Below are positions 8,779 through 17,639 of a stretch of DNA of 64,000 bases, piece after piece (the first letter of the stretch is position 1; every line of letters starts with the position of its first letter). The stretch spans positions 496,001 through 560,000 of the forward strand of contig NZ_CP115174.1 in NCBI RefSeq assembly GCF_027625475.1, given 5' to 3'. A program made the position numbers and the translations under genes. Source of the DNA: Sphingomonas abietis (GTDB taxonomy: Bacteria > Pseudomonadota > Alphaproteobacteria > Sphingomonadales > Sphingomonadaceae). The notes under the pieces are model-generated. The model had not been told where the DNA came from. It ran no database searches and saw nothing but the letters and a program-made list of their open reading frames with translations.

Positions 8779-9112
8779 GATTGGGGAGCTTCTGTTGCTC
8801 GGTGCCCCCCGTACCGCCGGTGTCCGATTCTGTTGCCCGGTTCGGCCCGAACCGCGTTCAAGCCTTGTAATCTAAGCCGTGAGGCCTTGATTACGCAGCA
8901 ATCGCGAGTGCCTCGTTATCGTTAGCACTTGTGGTTTTGATCGGTTTTACGGCTCAATCAGGCCGGGCAAAAACATCGCACTCGTACACACGTCGATCCT
9001 AGTTCGGCCCCATCAGAAGGCCCCCGCCGCCCAAAGGCCAACGAGAGCTTGTGGTGGAGCCGCCGGGTACCGCCCCCGGGTCCGCTGCGCCTCACGCGAA
9101 ATCATTTATCAC
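8779..9112 (-). ncRNA. ssrA: Two-piece (circularly permuted) tmRNA
   Basis: Read on the minus strand, the acceptor piece comes first. It has a T arm CCGGG-GGCGGTA-CCCGG and then CGGCTCCACCA, ending at 9052. A spacer of about 40 bases follows. The coding piece begins GGGGCCGAAC at 9011. GGGGCCG pairs with CGGCTCC, leaving a G3-U70 wobble, the identity element for alanine charging. The tag frame at 8926-8891 reads ANDNEALAIAA-stop, and with the charged alanine this gives the proteolysis tag. This permuted order is the alphaproteobacterial form and requires processing into two RNAs. A GGTTCG/CGAACC hairpin and two CAACAGAA motifs lie in the 3' part. The outer ends (8779 and 9112) are estimates. 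Confidence 0.93.
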
Positions 9113-9198
9113 CATAGCCGGCCCGAAGGACGGCACCGCCGATATAGGGACGGCGGTAGCGCGTGGCAACTGTCGCCTGGCCGGAGCCGGGCAGGCCC

Positions 9199-9777
9199 TC
9201 AGGCGCGAACGCGATCCATGAAATGGCGGCGGCACAGCGCGACATAGCGGTCATTGCCGCCAATCTCGGTCTGCGCGCCGTGGGTGACGGCATTGCCCTG
9301 TTGGTCGATCCGCAGGTTCATCGTCGCCTTGCGGCCGCAGGTGCAGATCGACTTGATCTCCTGCAACACGTCCGCCAGCGCGAGCAGCGCCGCCGCGCCC
9401 TCGAACAATTCGGCGCGGAAATCGGTGCGCAGGCCATAGCAGAGCACCGGCACGTCCAGCTCGTCGCAGATCCGGGCGAGCTGGAGCACCTGGGGGCGGG
9501 TCAGGAACTGCGCCTCGTCGACCAGCACGCAGCCGAGCGCGCCGTCGTTCGTCGCCAGCACCGCCGTCCCGTGGAGGTCGGTGGTGGCGTCGAAGGGTAT
9601 GGCCTCGGCCTCCAGCCCGATCCGCGAGTCGATCCGGCCGTGGCCGGCGCGATCATGGACGGCGGCGGTGAACAGCAGGGTCCGCATCCCGCGCTCGGCA
9701 TAGTTGAACGCCGATTGCAGCAATTGCGTCGATTTGCCCGCATTCATCGAGGCATAATAGAAATAGAGCTTGGCCAT
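9199..9777 (-). CDS. tdk: Thymidine kinase
   Basis: 192 residues, type II thymidine kinase. The P-loop [11 protein letters not shown] lies at residues 7-17 and the Walker B-like LVDEAQFL at about 85. The lasso and zinc-site cysteines are visible as CTCGRKA at about 145 and CRRHF near the C-terminus. The zinc ligand set may be completed by the histidine there. The enzyme phosphorylates thymidine with ATP for salvage of dTMP. It stands between the tmRNA and a protease gene with no obvious operon partner. Confidence 0.95.
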   Translation of the reverse strand: MAKLYFYYASMNAGKSTQLLQSAFNYAERGMRTLLFTAAVHDRAGHGRIDSRIGLEAEAIPFDATTDLHGTAVLATNDGALGCVLVDEAQFLTRPQVLQLARICDELDVPVLCYGLRTDFRAELFEGAAALLALADVLQEIKSICTCGRKATMNLRIDQQGNAVTHGAQTEIGGNDRYVALCRRHFMDRVRA

Positions 9778-9818
9778 CGCGATCCGCCTCTCCCACGCGG
9801 GCGGCGGCGGTGCAAGGA

Positions 9819-10325
9819 TCAGAGCTTGGTGAGCGTCATCCGGTCACCGGATATCGAGACCTGATCGATCCGCCCGAGGAAGCTTTCGCCGAGCAGGGCG
9901 ATGTCGTTGGGCGTGTCGAGCACCGTGGCCTGCACGTTGAGCAGCTGGATGTCGCCGATCCGCAGGCGCGGCAGCGTAACGGCGGCGGCGGTAACCGTGC
10001 CGGAGGCGGTCTGCATCTGGCGATCATAGGTCAGCTGGTCGGTATCGACGCCGACGGAGCGCGCCTGCGCCTTGCTGAGCGCGACCGTGGTGGCGCCGGT
10101 ATCGACCAGGAAGTTGAGCGATTTGCCGGCGACATCGCCGTCGGTGAAGAAATGCCCCTGCCAGCCGCGCGGGATGACGACCGTGCCGCTGCTGGCATGG
10201 GGGCTCTGCCAGTCGTCGGCGACCGTGGCCGGCGGTGGAGCGGGTGGGCGCCTGGAGGACAGGCCGCTGCCGACGGCGAGCCCGAACATCGCCGCAGATC
10301 CCAATATCATCACCGCGCCGCGCAT
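9819..10325 (-). CDS. Retropepsin-like aspartic protease (clan AA, TIGR02281-type)
   Basis: 168 residues. A short N-terminal hydrophobic segment (residues 4-22) suggests export or membrane anchoring. The single active-site motif [13 protein letters not shown] at about residues 73-85 is the D-T-G-A of retropepsin-like proteases, which act as dimers. The downstream hydrophobic Gly region [12 protein letters not shown] matches the conserved ILGxxFL turn of this family. The family is frequent in alphaproteobacteria, with unknown substrates, and is predicted to act in the periplasm. It lies 41 bases upstream of tdk in the same direction, so co-transcription is plausible. Confidence 0.88.
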   Translation of the reverse strand: MRGAVMILGSAAMFGLAVGSGLSSRRPPAPPPATVADDWQSPHASSGTVVIPRGWQGHFFTDGDVAGKSLNFLVDTGATTVALSKAQARSVGVDTDQLTYDRQMQTASGTVTAAAVTLPRLRIGDIQLLNVQATVLDTPNDIALLGESFLGRIDQVSISGDRMTLTKL

Positions 10326-10367
10326 GTGTGTTCCTCGCCCTGCGCAGCGCAGGATAGGGCAGGGCGC

Positions 10368-10892
10368 TTAACGGAGCGTTTCGCCCCAGGCGAGGCCGAT
10401 GGCATGATCGCGGATCGCTATCGGCCAGCGCGCGGCATGGCCCTCGAAGCCCGCCCGATCGTCCGCAAAGAGGCTGCGGATCGCCTCCTCATAATGGGGG
10501 CGGTCGCCCGCGATCGCGGTGAGGAAGCGATAGGCGGCGTTGCGGCGGCCATGGCCATCGCCCTCCGCCTTGCGCGCGGCATCGACCAGCCGCCGCAGCG
10601 CCGCCGAGGCGCCGCCGGGCTGCTCGCCGAGCCAGTCCCAATGACGGGGCAGCAAGGTCACCTCGCGGGCGACCACGCCCAGCGAGGGGCGGCCCCGTCG
10701 CGCGGCCGGAGGCGGTGTCTCCGGCGCTGGCGGCTCGCGCAGGTCGAGATCGATCTGGCGGCCATCCTCGTCATCGAACAGCAGCAGGGCGGAGGCCGGC
10801 ATATCGGGCATGGCGCGCAGCGTGGCGGCGATCTCGTCGCGCGATCCGGTGGCGAGCCAGGCGTCGCCGGCGAAGGCGGTATAGGTCTTCAT
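10368..10892 (-). CDS. DUF2239 family protein
   Basis: 174 residues when started at the second ATG (10892), which has GGGGA at proper distance; the ATG at 10898 directly abuts that site and is less likely. The pattern TYTAFAGDAWLATGSRDEI, then ALLLFDDEDGRQIDLDLR, then ARRGRPSLGVVAREVTLLPRHWDWL, and finally YRFLTAIAGDRPHYEEA matches DUF2239. The central block LGVVAREVTLLPRHWDWL recurs in this family. No signal peptide or membrane segment is seen. Its role is unknown. A perfect inverted repeat lies in its upstream region (10919-10955), suggesting regulated expression. Confidence 0.85.
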   Translation of the reverse strand: MKTYTAFAGDAWLATGSRDEIAATLRAMPDMPASALLLFDDEDGRQIDLDLREPPAPETPPPAARRGRPSLGVVAREVTLLPRHWDWLGEQPGGASAALRRLVDAARKAEGDGHGRRNAAYRFLTAIAGDRPHYEEAIRSLFADDRAGFEGHAARWPIAIRDHAIGLAWGETLR

Positions 10893-10918
10893 CGTCATTC
10901 CCCTTCGAGGGAATGATT

Positions 10919-10955
10919 ATATCCGGGTGAAATGCGGGTCAATATACCCGGATAT
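10919..10955. promoter_or_regulatory. Perfect 10-bp inverted repeat upstream of the DUF2239 gene
   Basis: ATATCCGGGT (10919-10928) and ACCCGGATAT (10946-10955) are exact reverse complements separated by 17 bases. The region is AT-richer than its surroundings. The right arm touches the rbfA stop codon and the left arm ends 27 bases before the chosen DUF2239 start, so it overlaps any promoter between the genes. It could be a regulator operator. A terminator is less likely because no T-run follows on either strand. Confidence 0.6.
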
Positions 10956-11389
10956 TATTCTTCGCTGGGCGTCGCAGCGGGCGATTCCGGCGCCGGATCA
11001 TCGACCAGATCCTGCGCCACCTTGGGGTTGCGGAGCAGCTTGTCGATGTGGCTGCCCTCATCGAAGCTCTCGTCGGCGAGGAACTTCAGCCGGGCCGCGA
11101 ACTTCAGCTGCACCCGCTTGGCGACCTCGCGCTGGAGATAGGCGGTGTTGGTGCGCAGCGCCTTGATCACCGCCTCCTCGTCCTGCCCGAGCAGCGACTT
11201 GATGAAGGCGGTGGCGTGCTTGAGATCGGGCGACATGCGGACTTCGGTGACCGAGACGGTGTGTGTCGTCAGCACATCGTCATGCACGTCCCCGCGCGCG
11301 AGGATTTCGGACAGGATGTGGCGCACCTGCTCGCCCACGCGCAGCAGACGGACGGAGCGGCCCTCGGAGGATGTTTCGTTATGGCGCAT
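10955..11389 (-). CDS. rbfA: Ribosome-binding factor A
   Basis: 144 residues from ATG at 11389. The RbfA pattern [19 protein letters not shown], then [19 protein letters not shown], and [25 protein letters not shown] is complete, with the KH-like fold expected. RbfA is a late 30S assembly factor acting at 16S helix 1 and the neck. It is last in the leftward rimP-nusA-infB-rbfA operon. A short open frame between infB and rbfA ends inside the rbfA start region, suggesting coupled translation. An acidic, Pro/Ala-rich tail of about 15 residues closes the protein. Confidence 0.95.
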   Translation of the reverse strand: MRHNETSSEGRSVRLLRVGEQVRHILSEILARGDVHDDVLTTHTVSVTEVRMSPDLKHATAFIKSLLGQDEEAVIKALRTNTAYLQREVAKRVQLKFAARLKFLADESFDEGSHIDKLLRNPKVAQDLVDDPAPESPAATPSEE

Positions 11390-11585
11390 CAAAAATCTTC
11401 AACAGCAGAGCGGCACCTGCCGCGACCAGGAAACACGGGACGAAGAGTTGAACCACGCAGCCGCTGAGCGATTCCAGCAAGCAACCTCGCAGGCCGCTGC
11501 TCCAGCGTGGCTTGCCCTCTTCGTCCCCCGTCCAATCAGAGAGTCCGTTCGCGCATCTCGACTTCGAAGGTTTCGAGGAAGTCAC
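11379..11585 (-). CDS. Possible small membrane protein between infB and rbfA
   Basis: An open frame of up to 68 codons bridges infB and rbfA. Its C-terminal 30 residues form one strong hydrophobic helix ([19 protein letters not shown] then KIFDAP), and its TAA overlaps the beginning of rbfA, an arrangement often seen for real coupled genes. Against it: the only ATG start (11585) lies 50 bases inside infB, and later starts would have to be TTG or GTG. It fills an otherwise unexplained 146-base gap in a tightly packed operon. Start and reality are uncertain. Confidence 0.4.
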   Translation of the reverse strand: MTSSKPSKSRCANGLSDWTGDEEGKPRWSSGLRGCLLESLSGCVVQLFVPCFLVAAGAALLLKIFDAP

Positions 11586-14223
11586 CCGGCTTGATGTCGG
11601 TGTGGCTCTCGAAGGTCACGCCGCACTCGAGGCCGGCGCGGACCTCGGGGACGTCGTCCTTGAAGCGACGCAGCGAGGCGATCGCACCGTTGTAGACGAT
11701 GACGTCCTCGCGGGTGATGCGCGCCTTGAGCGCCTTGCGGATGAAGCCTTCGACCACCAGCAGACCGGCAGCCTTGCCATGCTTGCCCGCCGAGAAGACC
11801 TCGCGGATTTCGGCGCGGCCGACGACATGTTCGATCGCTTCCGGCCCGAGCTGGCCGGCCATCGCGGCGCGGATCTCGTCGAGCAGATCATAGATCACGT
11901 CGTAATATTTCAACGCGACCTGATCGCGGGTGGCGAACTCGCGGGCCTTGGCATTGGCGCGGACGTTGAAGCCGATGATCGGCGCGCGGCTGGCGGCCGC
12001 CAGCGTCACGTCGCTCTCGGTGATGCCGCCGACACCCGAGTGCAGGATGCGCACCTGGATGAGATCGGTCGAGATCTTGTTGAGCGAACCGACAATGGCT
12101 TCCACCGAACCCTGGGTGTCGGCCTTGACCACCACCGGGAACTGCTGGGCCTGCTTCTCGCGCAGCGCCGAGAACATCGTCTCGAGGTTGGCGGGGGCGG
12201 TCGTCGTGCGCTTGTTGAGGATGACGCCGGCACGATAGGCCGCGACCTCTCGGGCGCGGGCCTCGTTCTCGACCACCGACAGCGGATCGCCGGCACCGGG
12301 AACGCCGGACAGGCCGAGCACCTCGACCGGCTGCGACGGACCGGCTTCCTTGATGGTCTTGCCCTTGTCGTCGATCAGCGCACGGACCTTGCCGCTCTCG
12401 GCGCCGACGACGAAGATGTCGCCGACCCGCAGCGTGCCCTTGCGGACCAGCACGGTCGCGACCGGGCCGCGGCCCTTGTCGAGCTTGGCCTCGACCACGG
12501 TGGCCTCGGCCTCGCGATCGGGATTGGCCTTCAGCTCCAGGAATTCGGCCTGGAGCAGGATCTTCTCGATCAGCTCGTCCAGGCCGGTCTTGGCCAGCGC
12601 CGAAACCTCGACGTCCTGGACGTCGCCGCCCATCTGCTCGACCTGCACGTCATATTGCAGCAGCGCCTCGCGGACCTTCTGCGGATTGCCGCCCGGCTTG
12701 TCGACCTTGTTGATCGCCACGATCATCGGCACGCCGGCCGCCTTGGTGTGGTTGATCGCCTCGATCGTCTGCGGGCGGATGCCGTCGTCGGCGGCGACCA
12801 CGATCACCACGATATCGGTGACGTTGGCGCCGCGCGCACGCATCTCGCTGAACGCTTCATGGCCCGGCGTATCGAGGAAGGTGATCTTCTCGCCGGATTT
12901 CACCTGCACCTGATAGGCGCCGATATGCTGGGTGATGCCGCCGGCTTCGCCCGCCGCCACGCCGGTGCCGCGCAGGGCATCGAGCAGCGAGGTCTTGCCG
13001 TGATCGACATGGCCCATGATGGTAACGACCGGCGGACGCGCGACCGCATTCTCGTCGACATCGGTGTCGTCGGTCGCGACGATATCGACGTCGCTGTCGC
13101 TGACGCGCTTCAGATTGTGGCCGAACTCGGTGACGAGCAGCTCGGCGGTGTCCTGGTCGATCGTCTGGGTCAGCGTGACGGGCATGCCCATCTTGAACAG
13201 CGCCTTGACCAGATCGGCGCCGCGCTCGGCCATGCGGTTGGCCAGTTCGGCGACGGTGATCGCCTCGGGCACCACGACATCGCGGACTTGCTTGGCCTGC
13301 GGGCCACCCGACTGGTGGTGACGCTTGTCCTTTTCGCGCGCACGCTTGAGCGCGGCGAGCGAGCGGGCGCGGGCGCCGCCCTCATCGTCCAGCGCCTTGG
13401 TGACGGTGAGCTTGCCGGACTGGCGGCGATCGTCGGCGCCAAGGCGGCCGGGGCGGGCCGGGCGCGCCGGCGGCTCGGGCCGCTTGGGCGCGATCACCGG
13501 CGTGAACCGGCGCGGCGGCGGCACGACGGCGCCACGGGCATCGGTTTCCGTCGTGGCCGCCGCCGTCTCGGCCGGGGCCTCGGCCTCGGGAGCAGCAGCG
13601 GCCTGCGGCGCGGCGGCGGGAGCCTGGGCCGGTGCGGGCGGACGCTTGGCGTCTTCTTCCGCCTGCTTGCGGGCTTCTTCCTCGTCGCGCTTATTCTCTT
13701 CGGCGCGGCGCTTTTCTTCTTCGCTGGCTTCGAGCTTGAGGCGCTCCTCGCGGCGACGATTCTCTTCGTTCGCCGTCATCCGGGCCTCTTCGGCCTCGCG
13801 GAGCAGGCGCTCCTGCTGCTCGCGGCGCTCCATCGGCGTCAGCGGGCGCTGCGGCACGATCGGCTGCGGGCGCGGCGCAGGGGCCGCTGCACGAACCGGC
13901 GCGGGCGCGGGCGCAGGGGTGGGAGCGGGGGCGGGCGTCGCCACCGGCGCGGGGGCCGCAGCGGCAGGGGTCGGTGCCGCGGGGGCCGGGGCGGCCGCCT
14001 TCTGCACCTCGGGCTCGGCGACGGGCGCCGCCGCCGCGGGGGCGGTCTCGACCTGGGGCTCGGGGTCGCCCGGCCGGCGCAGCACGCGGGAACGCTTGGT
14101 TTCCACGATCACGGTATTCGAGCGGCCATGGGAGAAGCTCTGCTTCACCTTGCCCGTCTCGACCGTGCGCTTCAGCCCCAGCGGCGCGCGCATACCCAGC
14201 TTCGGCTTTTCAGAATCGCTCAT
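11536..14223 (-). CDS. infB: Translation initiation factor IF-2
   Basis: 895 residues. An N-terminal conserved block ([20 protein letters not shown]) is followed by a long linker rich in Ala/Pro and then Glu/Arg (about residues 60-290), a typical alphaproteobacterial IF-2 extension. The IF2-associated domain comes next. The G domain starts near residue 397 with [19 protein letters not shown], then DTPGHEAF and AINKVDKP, followed by domains II, III and the fMet-tRNA-binding C-domain. IF-2 is the GTPase that delivers initiator tRNA and joins subunits. It sits in the rimP-nusA-ylxR-infB-rbfA operon, 15 bases after the ylxR-like gene. Confidence 0.97.
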   Translation of the reverse strand: MSDSEKPKLGMRAPLGLKRTVETGKVKQSFSHGRSNTVIVETKRSRVLRRPGDPEPQVETAPAAAAPVAEPEVQKAAAPAPAAPTPAAAAPAPVATPAPAPTPAPAPAPVRAAAPAPRPQPIVPQRPLTPMERREQQERLLREAEEARMTANEENRRREERLKLEASEEEKRRAEENKRDEEEARKQAEEDAKRPPAPAQAPAAAPQAAAAPEAEAPAETAAATTETDARGAVVPPPRRFTPVIAPKRPEPPARPARPGRLGADDRRQSGKLTVTKALDDEGGARARSLAALKRAREKDKRHHQSGGPQAKQVRDVVVPEAITVAELANRMAERGADLVKALFKMGMPVTLTQTIDQDTAELLVTEFGHNLKRVSDSDVDIVATDDTDVDENAVARPPVVTIMGHVDHGKTSLLDALRGTGVAAGEAGGITQHIGAYQVQVKSGEKITFLDTPGHEAFSEMRARGANVTDIVVIVVAADDGIRPQTIEAINHTKAAGVPMIVAINKVDKPGGNPQKVREALLQYDVQVEQMGGDVQDVEVSALAKTGLDELIEKILLQAEFLELKANPDREAEATVVEAKLDKGRGPVATVLVRKGTLRVGDIFVVGAESGKVRALIDDKGKTIKEAGPSQPVEVLGLSGVPGAGDPLSVVENEARAREVAAYRAGVILNKRTTTAPANLETMFSALREKQAQQFPVVVKADTQGSVEAIVGSLNKISTDLIQVRILHSGVGGITESDVTLAAASRAPIIGFNVRANAKAREFATRDQVALKYYDVIYDLLDEIRAAMAGQLGPEAIEHVVGRAEIREVFSAGKHGKAAGLLVVEGFIRKALKARITREDVIVYNGAIASLRRFKDDVPEVRAGLECGVTFESHTDIKPGDFLETFEVEMRERTL

Positions 14224-14238
14224 CGACTACCCAAATCC

Positions 14239-15033
14239 TCAAACATCGTCGCCAGCGGCCGGGCCGCGGACGTTTTCCAAACCAGCAGGGGCCGAAGCGC
14301 CCCGCGATATATCGCGAGGCTCGGCCTCACCTATCCGTCCGATAAATCCATGCCCCACGAACGCACGCCATCGGGTGAGCGCGTGGCCGACACGGTGGGC
14401 GGCAGCCCGGTCTGTCAGGGCGACATGTACCACATTTTCGCGCCCGAGCGCCATCGCCAATATGGTGCGGGGAAGCGGCAAGTCCAGACCCCGGAGGCCC
14501 GAACCCTCGGCATCCGACCCGACTCGCAGCGCCTGATCGAGCTTGCGCGATCCGTCGGTGCCGGCATCGGCGGCGTGCATCAGCATCTGGACGCGGCCCT
14601 TGCGCGCCGCCTCCTCGATCCGATCCGATCCGAGCACGAGCATACCGGCGCGCGACTCCAGCCCGAGCCGATCGAGGAAGCTGCGCTCCAGCGCGGTCTC
14701 GATCAGCAGGCCGAGATCGTCGGGAATCGAGAGCGGCTTGCCCTTGAAGGCACGCGCGAGCGCGCCCTTGAGCTTGCCCTTCGCCTGCGCCGCCTCCAGC
14801 GCCGGGCGATCGACGCCGATCCAGGCGCCGCGGCCGGGCGCCTTGGCGCGCACGTCGGGCAGCACCTGGCCTTCCGGCCCGATGGCGAGCCGGATCAGCG
14901 CGTCACGCGGCTCATGCGCGCCGGTGAGGATGCATTTGCGTTCGGGCACATGCGGAGGCTGGCCCCGGCCGGGGGCCTTGCCTGCGTCGGCTCCACGATC
15001 TGTCGGATCGACTAGATGCTCATCGTTTTCCAT
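14239..15033 (-). CDS. ylxR: YlxR (DUF448) / L7Ae-like RNA-binding protein
   Basis: 264 residues. The DUF448 motif PERKCILTGAHEPRDALIRL then GRGAWIGV fills residues 30-85. A second, L7Ae/Gadd45-like domain spans about residues 115-215 (LLIETALERSFLDRLGLESRAGMLVLG, QMLMHAADA). Fusion of both domains is usual in alphaproteobacteria, whereas Firmicutes have two genes. YlxR proteins are RNA-associated and act with the nusA-infB operon; the exact role is not settled. Its start overlaps the preceding tautomerase gene by 14 bases. Confidence 0.9.
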   Translation of the reverse strand: MENDEHLVDPTDRGADAGKAPGRGQPPHVPERKCILTGAHEPRDALIRLAIGPEGQVLPDVRAKAPGRGAWIGVDRPALEAAQAKGKLKGALARAFKGKPLSIPDDLGLLIETALERSFLDRLGLESRAGMLVLGSDRIEEAARKGRVQMLMHAADAGTDGSRKLDQALRVGSDAEGSGLRGLDLPLPRTILAMALGRENVVHVALTDRAAAHRVGHALTRWRAFVGHGFIGRIGEAEPRDISRGASAPAGLENVRGPAAGDDV

Positions 15034-15265
15034 CCGCAGAAGCGACCTCCTGCGGCTGGGCGTCTGGCGACGCGGGGGGAGCGCGGTCGGCGATCAGGAT
15101 GCCGCCGGCCCCGTAATTCTCGGTATCGATTTCCTCGATCACGATCTGGACGGCGGCCGGGCTCTTGCCCAGCCGCGCGACCAGCGAGCCCGTCACATCG
15201 GCGACGATGCCCGCTTTCTGCTCCTTCGTGGCGGAGCCTGCGATCCGGATCGAAACGAACGGCAT
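15020..15265 (-). CDS. 4-oxalocrotonate tautomerase-family protein
   Basis: 81 residues. It begins MPFVSIRIAGSATKEQKAGI, so proline 2 would become the catalytic N-terminal Pro after Met removal. The conserved VQIVIEEIDTENYGAGG block follows, and a 15-residue disordered tail lies beyond the usual 60-70-residue monomer. The family catalyses proton transfer on keto-enol substrates as hexamers. Here it is embedded in the nusA operon: its start codon shares a base with the nusA stop (TGATG) and its end overlaps ylxR. Nothing in the context explains a catabolic role, so the substrate is unknown. Confidence 0.87.
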   Translation of the reverse strand: MPFVSIRIAGSATKEQKAGIVADVTGSLVARLGKSPAAVQIVIEEIDTENYGAGGILIADRAPPASPDAQPQEVASADGKR

Positions 15266-16908
15266 CAGGCCTCGCTCTCCTCGTTCACCGCGTCCGGCGC
15301 GGCATCCGCCGGTGCGGCTTCGCTATCGGCGAACCAGCCGGCGGCATGGCGCGCGGCCATGATGATCTCGTTGCCCTGGGCTTCGGTGAGGCCATATTCG
15401 GCGAGGATGCCGGCCTTGTCCTCGGCGCGCTGCGGCTTGACCGGCGCGTTCTCGGCGCGGCGGCGCGGCTCGGCGCGCTTCTTCTGGACCAGCTCGTCGG
15501 TGGCGAGATCGCCGATATCGTCGAGCGTCTTGACCCCGGCCTTGCCGAGCGTGACCAGCATCGCCTCGGTCATGTAGGGCAGCTCGAGCAGCGCATCCTC
15601 GACGCCATAGCCGATGCGGGCCTCGCGGTTCGCCGATTCCTTGCGATCGAGCGCTTCCTGCGCGCGATTCTGGAGTTCGGCGGCGAGATCCTCGTCAAAG
15701 CCTTCGATCGCGCTGATCTCGGCGATGTCGACATAGGCGACCTCTTCGAGGCTGCTGAAGCCCTCGGCGACGAGCAGCTGGGCCAGCGTCTCGTCGACGT
15801 CCAGCTCGCCCTCGAACATGCCGGAGCGCTCGACGAATTCCTTCTGGCGCTTCTCGGAGGCGTCGGCCTCGGTCAGGATGTCGATCGCCTTGCCGGTCAG
15901 CTGGCTGGCGAGGCGGACATTCTGGCCGCGGCGGCCGATGGCGAGGCTGAGCTGATCGTCGGGGACGACCACCTCGATGCGCTCGTCATCCTCGTCGATC
16001 ACGACGCGGGCGACATTGGCCGGCTGGAGCGCGTTGACCACGAAGGTGGCGACGTCCGGCGACCAGGGGATGATGTCGATCTTCTCGCCCTGCATCTCCT
16101 GCACGACGGCCTGCACGCGGCTGCCCTTCATGCCGACGCAGGCGCCGACCGGATCGATGCTCGAGTCGCGGCTGATCACGCCGATCTTGGCGCGCGAGCC
16201 CGGATCGCGGGCGGCGGCCATGATCGTGATCACGCCGTCGTAGATTTCCGGCACTTCCTGCGCGAACAGCTTCTTCATGAAGTCGGGATGCGCGCGGCTC
16301 AGGAAGATCTGGGGGCCGCGCACTTCGCGGGCGACCTTGAGGATCAGCGAACGGATGCGATCGCCGACGCGGACGACTTCGCGCGGGATCTGCGCGTCGC
16401 GGCGGATGACGCCCTCGGCGCGGCCGAGATCGACGACGACATGGCCGAACTCGACGCGCTTGACGACGCCGGTGATGATCTCGCCGACGCGATCCTTGAA
16501 CTCACCATATTGGCGCTCGCGCTCGGCATCGCGGACCTTCTGGAAGATGATCTGCTTGCTGGCCTGCGCCTGGATGCGGCCGAACTCGATCGGGGGCAGC
16601 GGATCGACGATATAGTCGCCGATCGCCGCGCCCTTCTGGAGCTTCTCGGCATCCGGGACGGACATCTGGGTGAAATAGTTATCGACGGCGTCGACCACCT
16701 CGACCACGCGCCACAGGCGCAGATCGCCGGTGCGCGGATCGATCTTGGCGCGAATGTCGTTCTCGGCGCCGTAGCGGGTCTTGGCGGCGCGCTGGATCGC
16801 GTCCTCCATCGCCTCGATCACGATCTCGCGATCGATGAGCTTCTCCTTGGCCACCGAATCGGCGATGGCGAGAAGTTCGGCCCTGTTGGCGGAAATGGCG
16901 GTGGCCAC
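15265..16908 (-). CDS. nusA: Transcription termination/antitermination protein NusA
   Basis: 547 residues starting at GTG 16908 (ATAISANRAELLAIAD). Domains in order: N-terminal RNA-polymerase-binding domain (1-130), S1 (about 135-200, VVVDLGRAEGVI), two KH domains (about 205-345, with VGACVGMKGSRVQAV and LSLAIGRRGQNVRLA), then C-terminal acidic helix-hairpin-helix repeats (about 360-510). NusA binds the polymerase and nascent RNA to control pausing and termination. It begins two bases after the rimP stop. The alphaproteobacterial length (over 500) with tandem C-terminal repeats is expected. Confidence 0.96.
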   Translation of the reverse strand: MATAISANRAELLAIADSVAKEKLIDREIVIEAMEDAIQRAAKTRYGAENDIRAKIDPRTGDLRLWRVVEVVDAVDNYFTQMSVPDAEKLQKGAAIGDYIVDPLPPIEFGRIQAQASKQIIFQKVRDAERERQYGEFKDRVGEIITGVVKRVEFGHVVVDLGRAEGVIRRDAQIPREVVRVGDRIRSLILKVAREVRGPQIFLSRAHPDFMKKLFAQEVPEIYDGVITIMAAARDPGSRAKIGVISRDSSIDPVGACVGMKGSRVQAVVQEMQGEKIDIIPWSPDVATFVVNALQPANVARVVIDEDDERIEVVVPDDQLSLAIGRRGQNVRLASQLTGKAIDILTEADASEKRQKEFVERSGMFEGELDVDETLAQLLVAEGFSSLEEVAYVDIAEISAIEGFDEDLAAELQNRAQEALDRKESANREARIGYGVEDALLELPYMTEAMLVTLGKAGVKTLDDIGDLATDELVQKKRAEPRRRAENAPVKPQRAEDKAGILAEYGLTEAQGNEIIMAARHAAGWFADSEAAPADAAPDAVNEESEA

Positions 16909-16910
16909 GA

Positions 16911-17438
16911 TCAGGCTTCCTTTTCGATGATACGGTCCGCACCCTCGGCAGAGAGCGGTGCGGTGGCCTTGATGAGCGCGTCGGTCAAGAGCAGCTTGGC
17001 GGACGCGATGGCGGTGAAGGGGAGATGGAACGCGCCACCCTTGGCAAGCTCCATGGTGATGGTGCCGTCGGTGATGCCGACGATGCGGCCGTCGAGCTGC
17101 TTGCGCGCGTCGATCGGCTCGACCAGCCGGATGCGGGCGTCGAAGCCCGTCCAGTCGGTGAAATCGGCCTCGCGGGTCAGCGGCCGGTCGATGCCGGGCG
17201 AGGACACTTCGAGCCGATAGGCCTCCTCGATCGGATCGGCGGCATCCAGCACTTCGGAGACGCGGCGGCTGAGCGCCTCGCAGTCGGACAGGTCGAGCTG
17301 GCGGGTATCCGGTCGCTCGGCCATGATCTGCAACGTCGGATCGGATTTGCCGCCGAACATCTTCACCCGCACGAGGTCGAGCCCCAGAGCCTTGGCTTCG
17401 GGTTCGATCAGGGCGGCGATGGTGGCGATATCGGTCAT
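16911..17438 (-). CDS. rimP: Ribosome maturation factor RimP
   Basis: 175 residues from ATG at 17438. The N-terminal domain carries LIEPEAKALGLDLVRVKMFGG and the conserved YRLEVSSPGIDRPLT motif at about residues 74-88. A C-terminal SH3-like domain follows, with GRIVGITDGTITMEL. RimP is needed for 30S maturation. It is the first gene of the leftward operon, and a good promoter lies about 100 bases upstream (17543-17571). Confidence 0.95.
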   Translation of the reverse strand: MTDIATIAALIEPEAKALGLDLVRVKMFGGKSDPTLQIMAERPDTRQLDLSDCEALSRRVSEVLDAADPIEEAYRLEVSSPGIDRPLTREADFTDWTGFDARIRLVEPIDARKQLDGRIVGITDGTITMELAKGGAFHLPFTAIASAKLLLTDALIKATAPLSAEGADRIIEKEA

Positions 17439-17542
17439 GCAAATCCCGGCTGGCCAAAAGGCTATGGAACGTTCGAGCGCCTTCCAGCCGGCCCCGGTGG
17501 GACCAGCCTCGGCAGAGTTTCCAATGTCGAGAAGGCGTGAGC

Positions 17543-17571
17543 TATATAATCCGGTTGACGGTGATCGGCAA
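17543..17571 (-). promoter_or_regulatory. Predicted promoter of the rimP-nusA-infB-rbfA operon
   Basis: On the minus strand, TTGCCG (17571-17566) and TATATA (17548-17543) are separated by 17 bases, close to the housekeeping consensus. Transcription would begin near 17536, giving a leader of roughly 100 bases before rimP. No other candidate as good lies between rimP and the divergent gene. Confidence 0.6.
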
Positions 17572-17639
17572 GCGTGGTCGGCATAAAGCCCAGACCGGGC
17601 CATAAGGGCCGGATATTGCCAGCTTCGGAGCCGATCCTG

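Noticed and set aside
11512..15015. A 1167-codon open frame antisense to infB and ylxR
   Set aside because: Same effect: high GC opens the complementary frame. The real genes on the other strand have all expected motifs.
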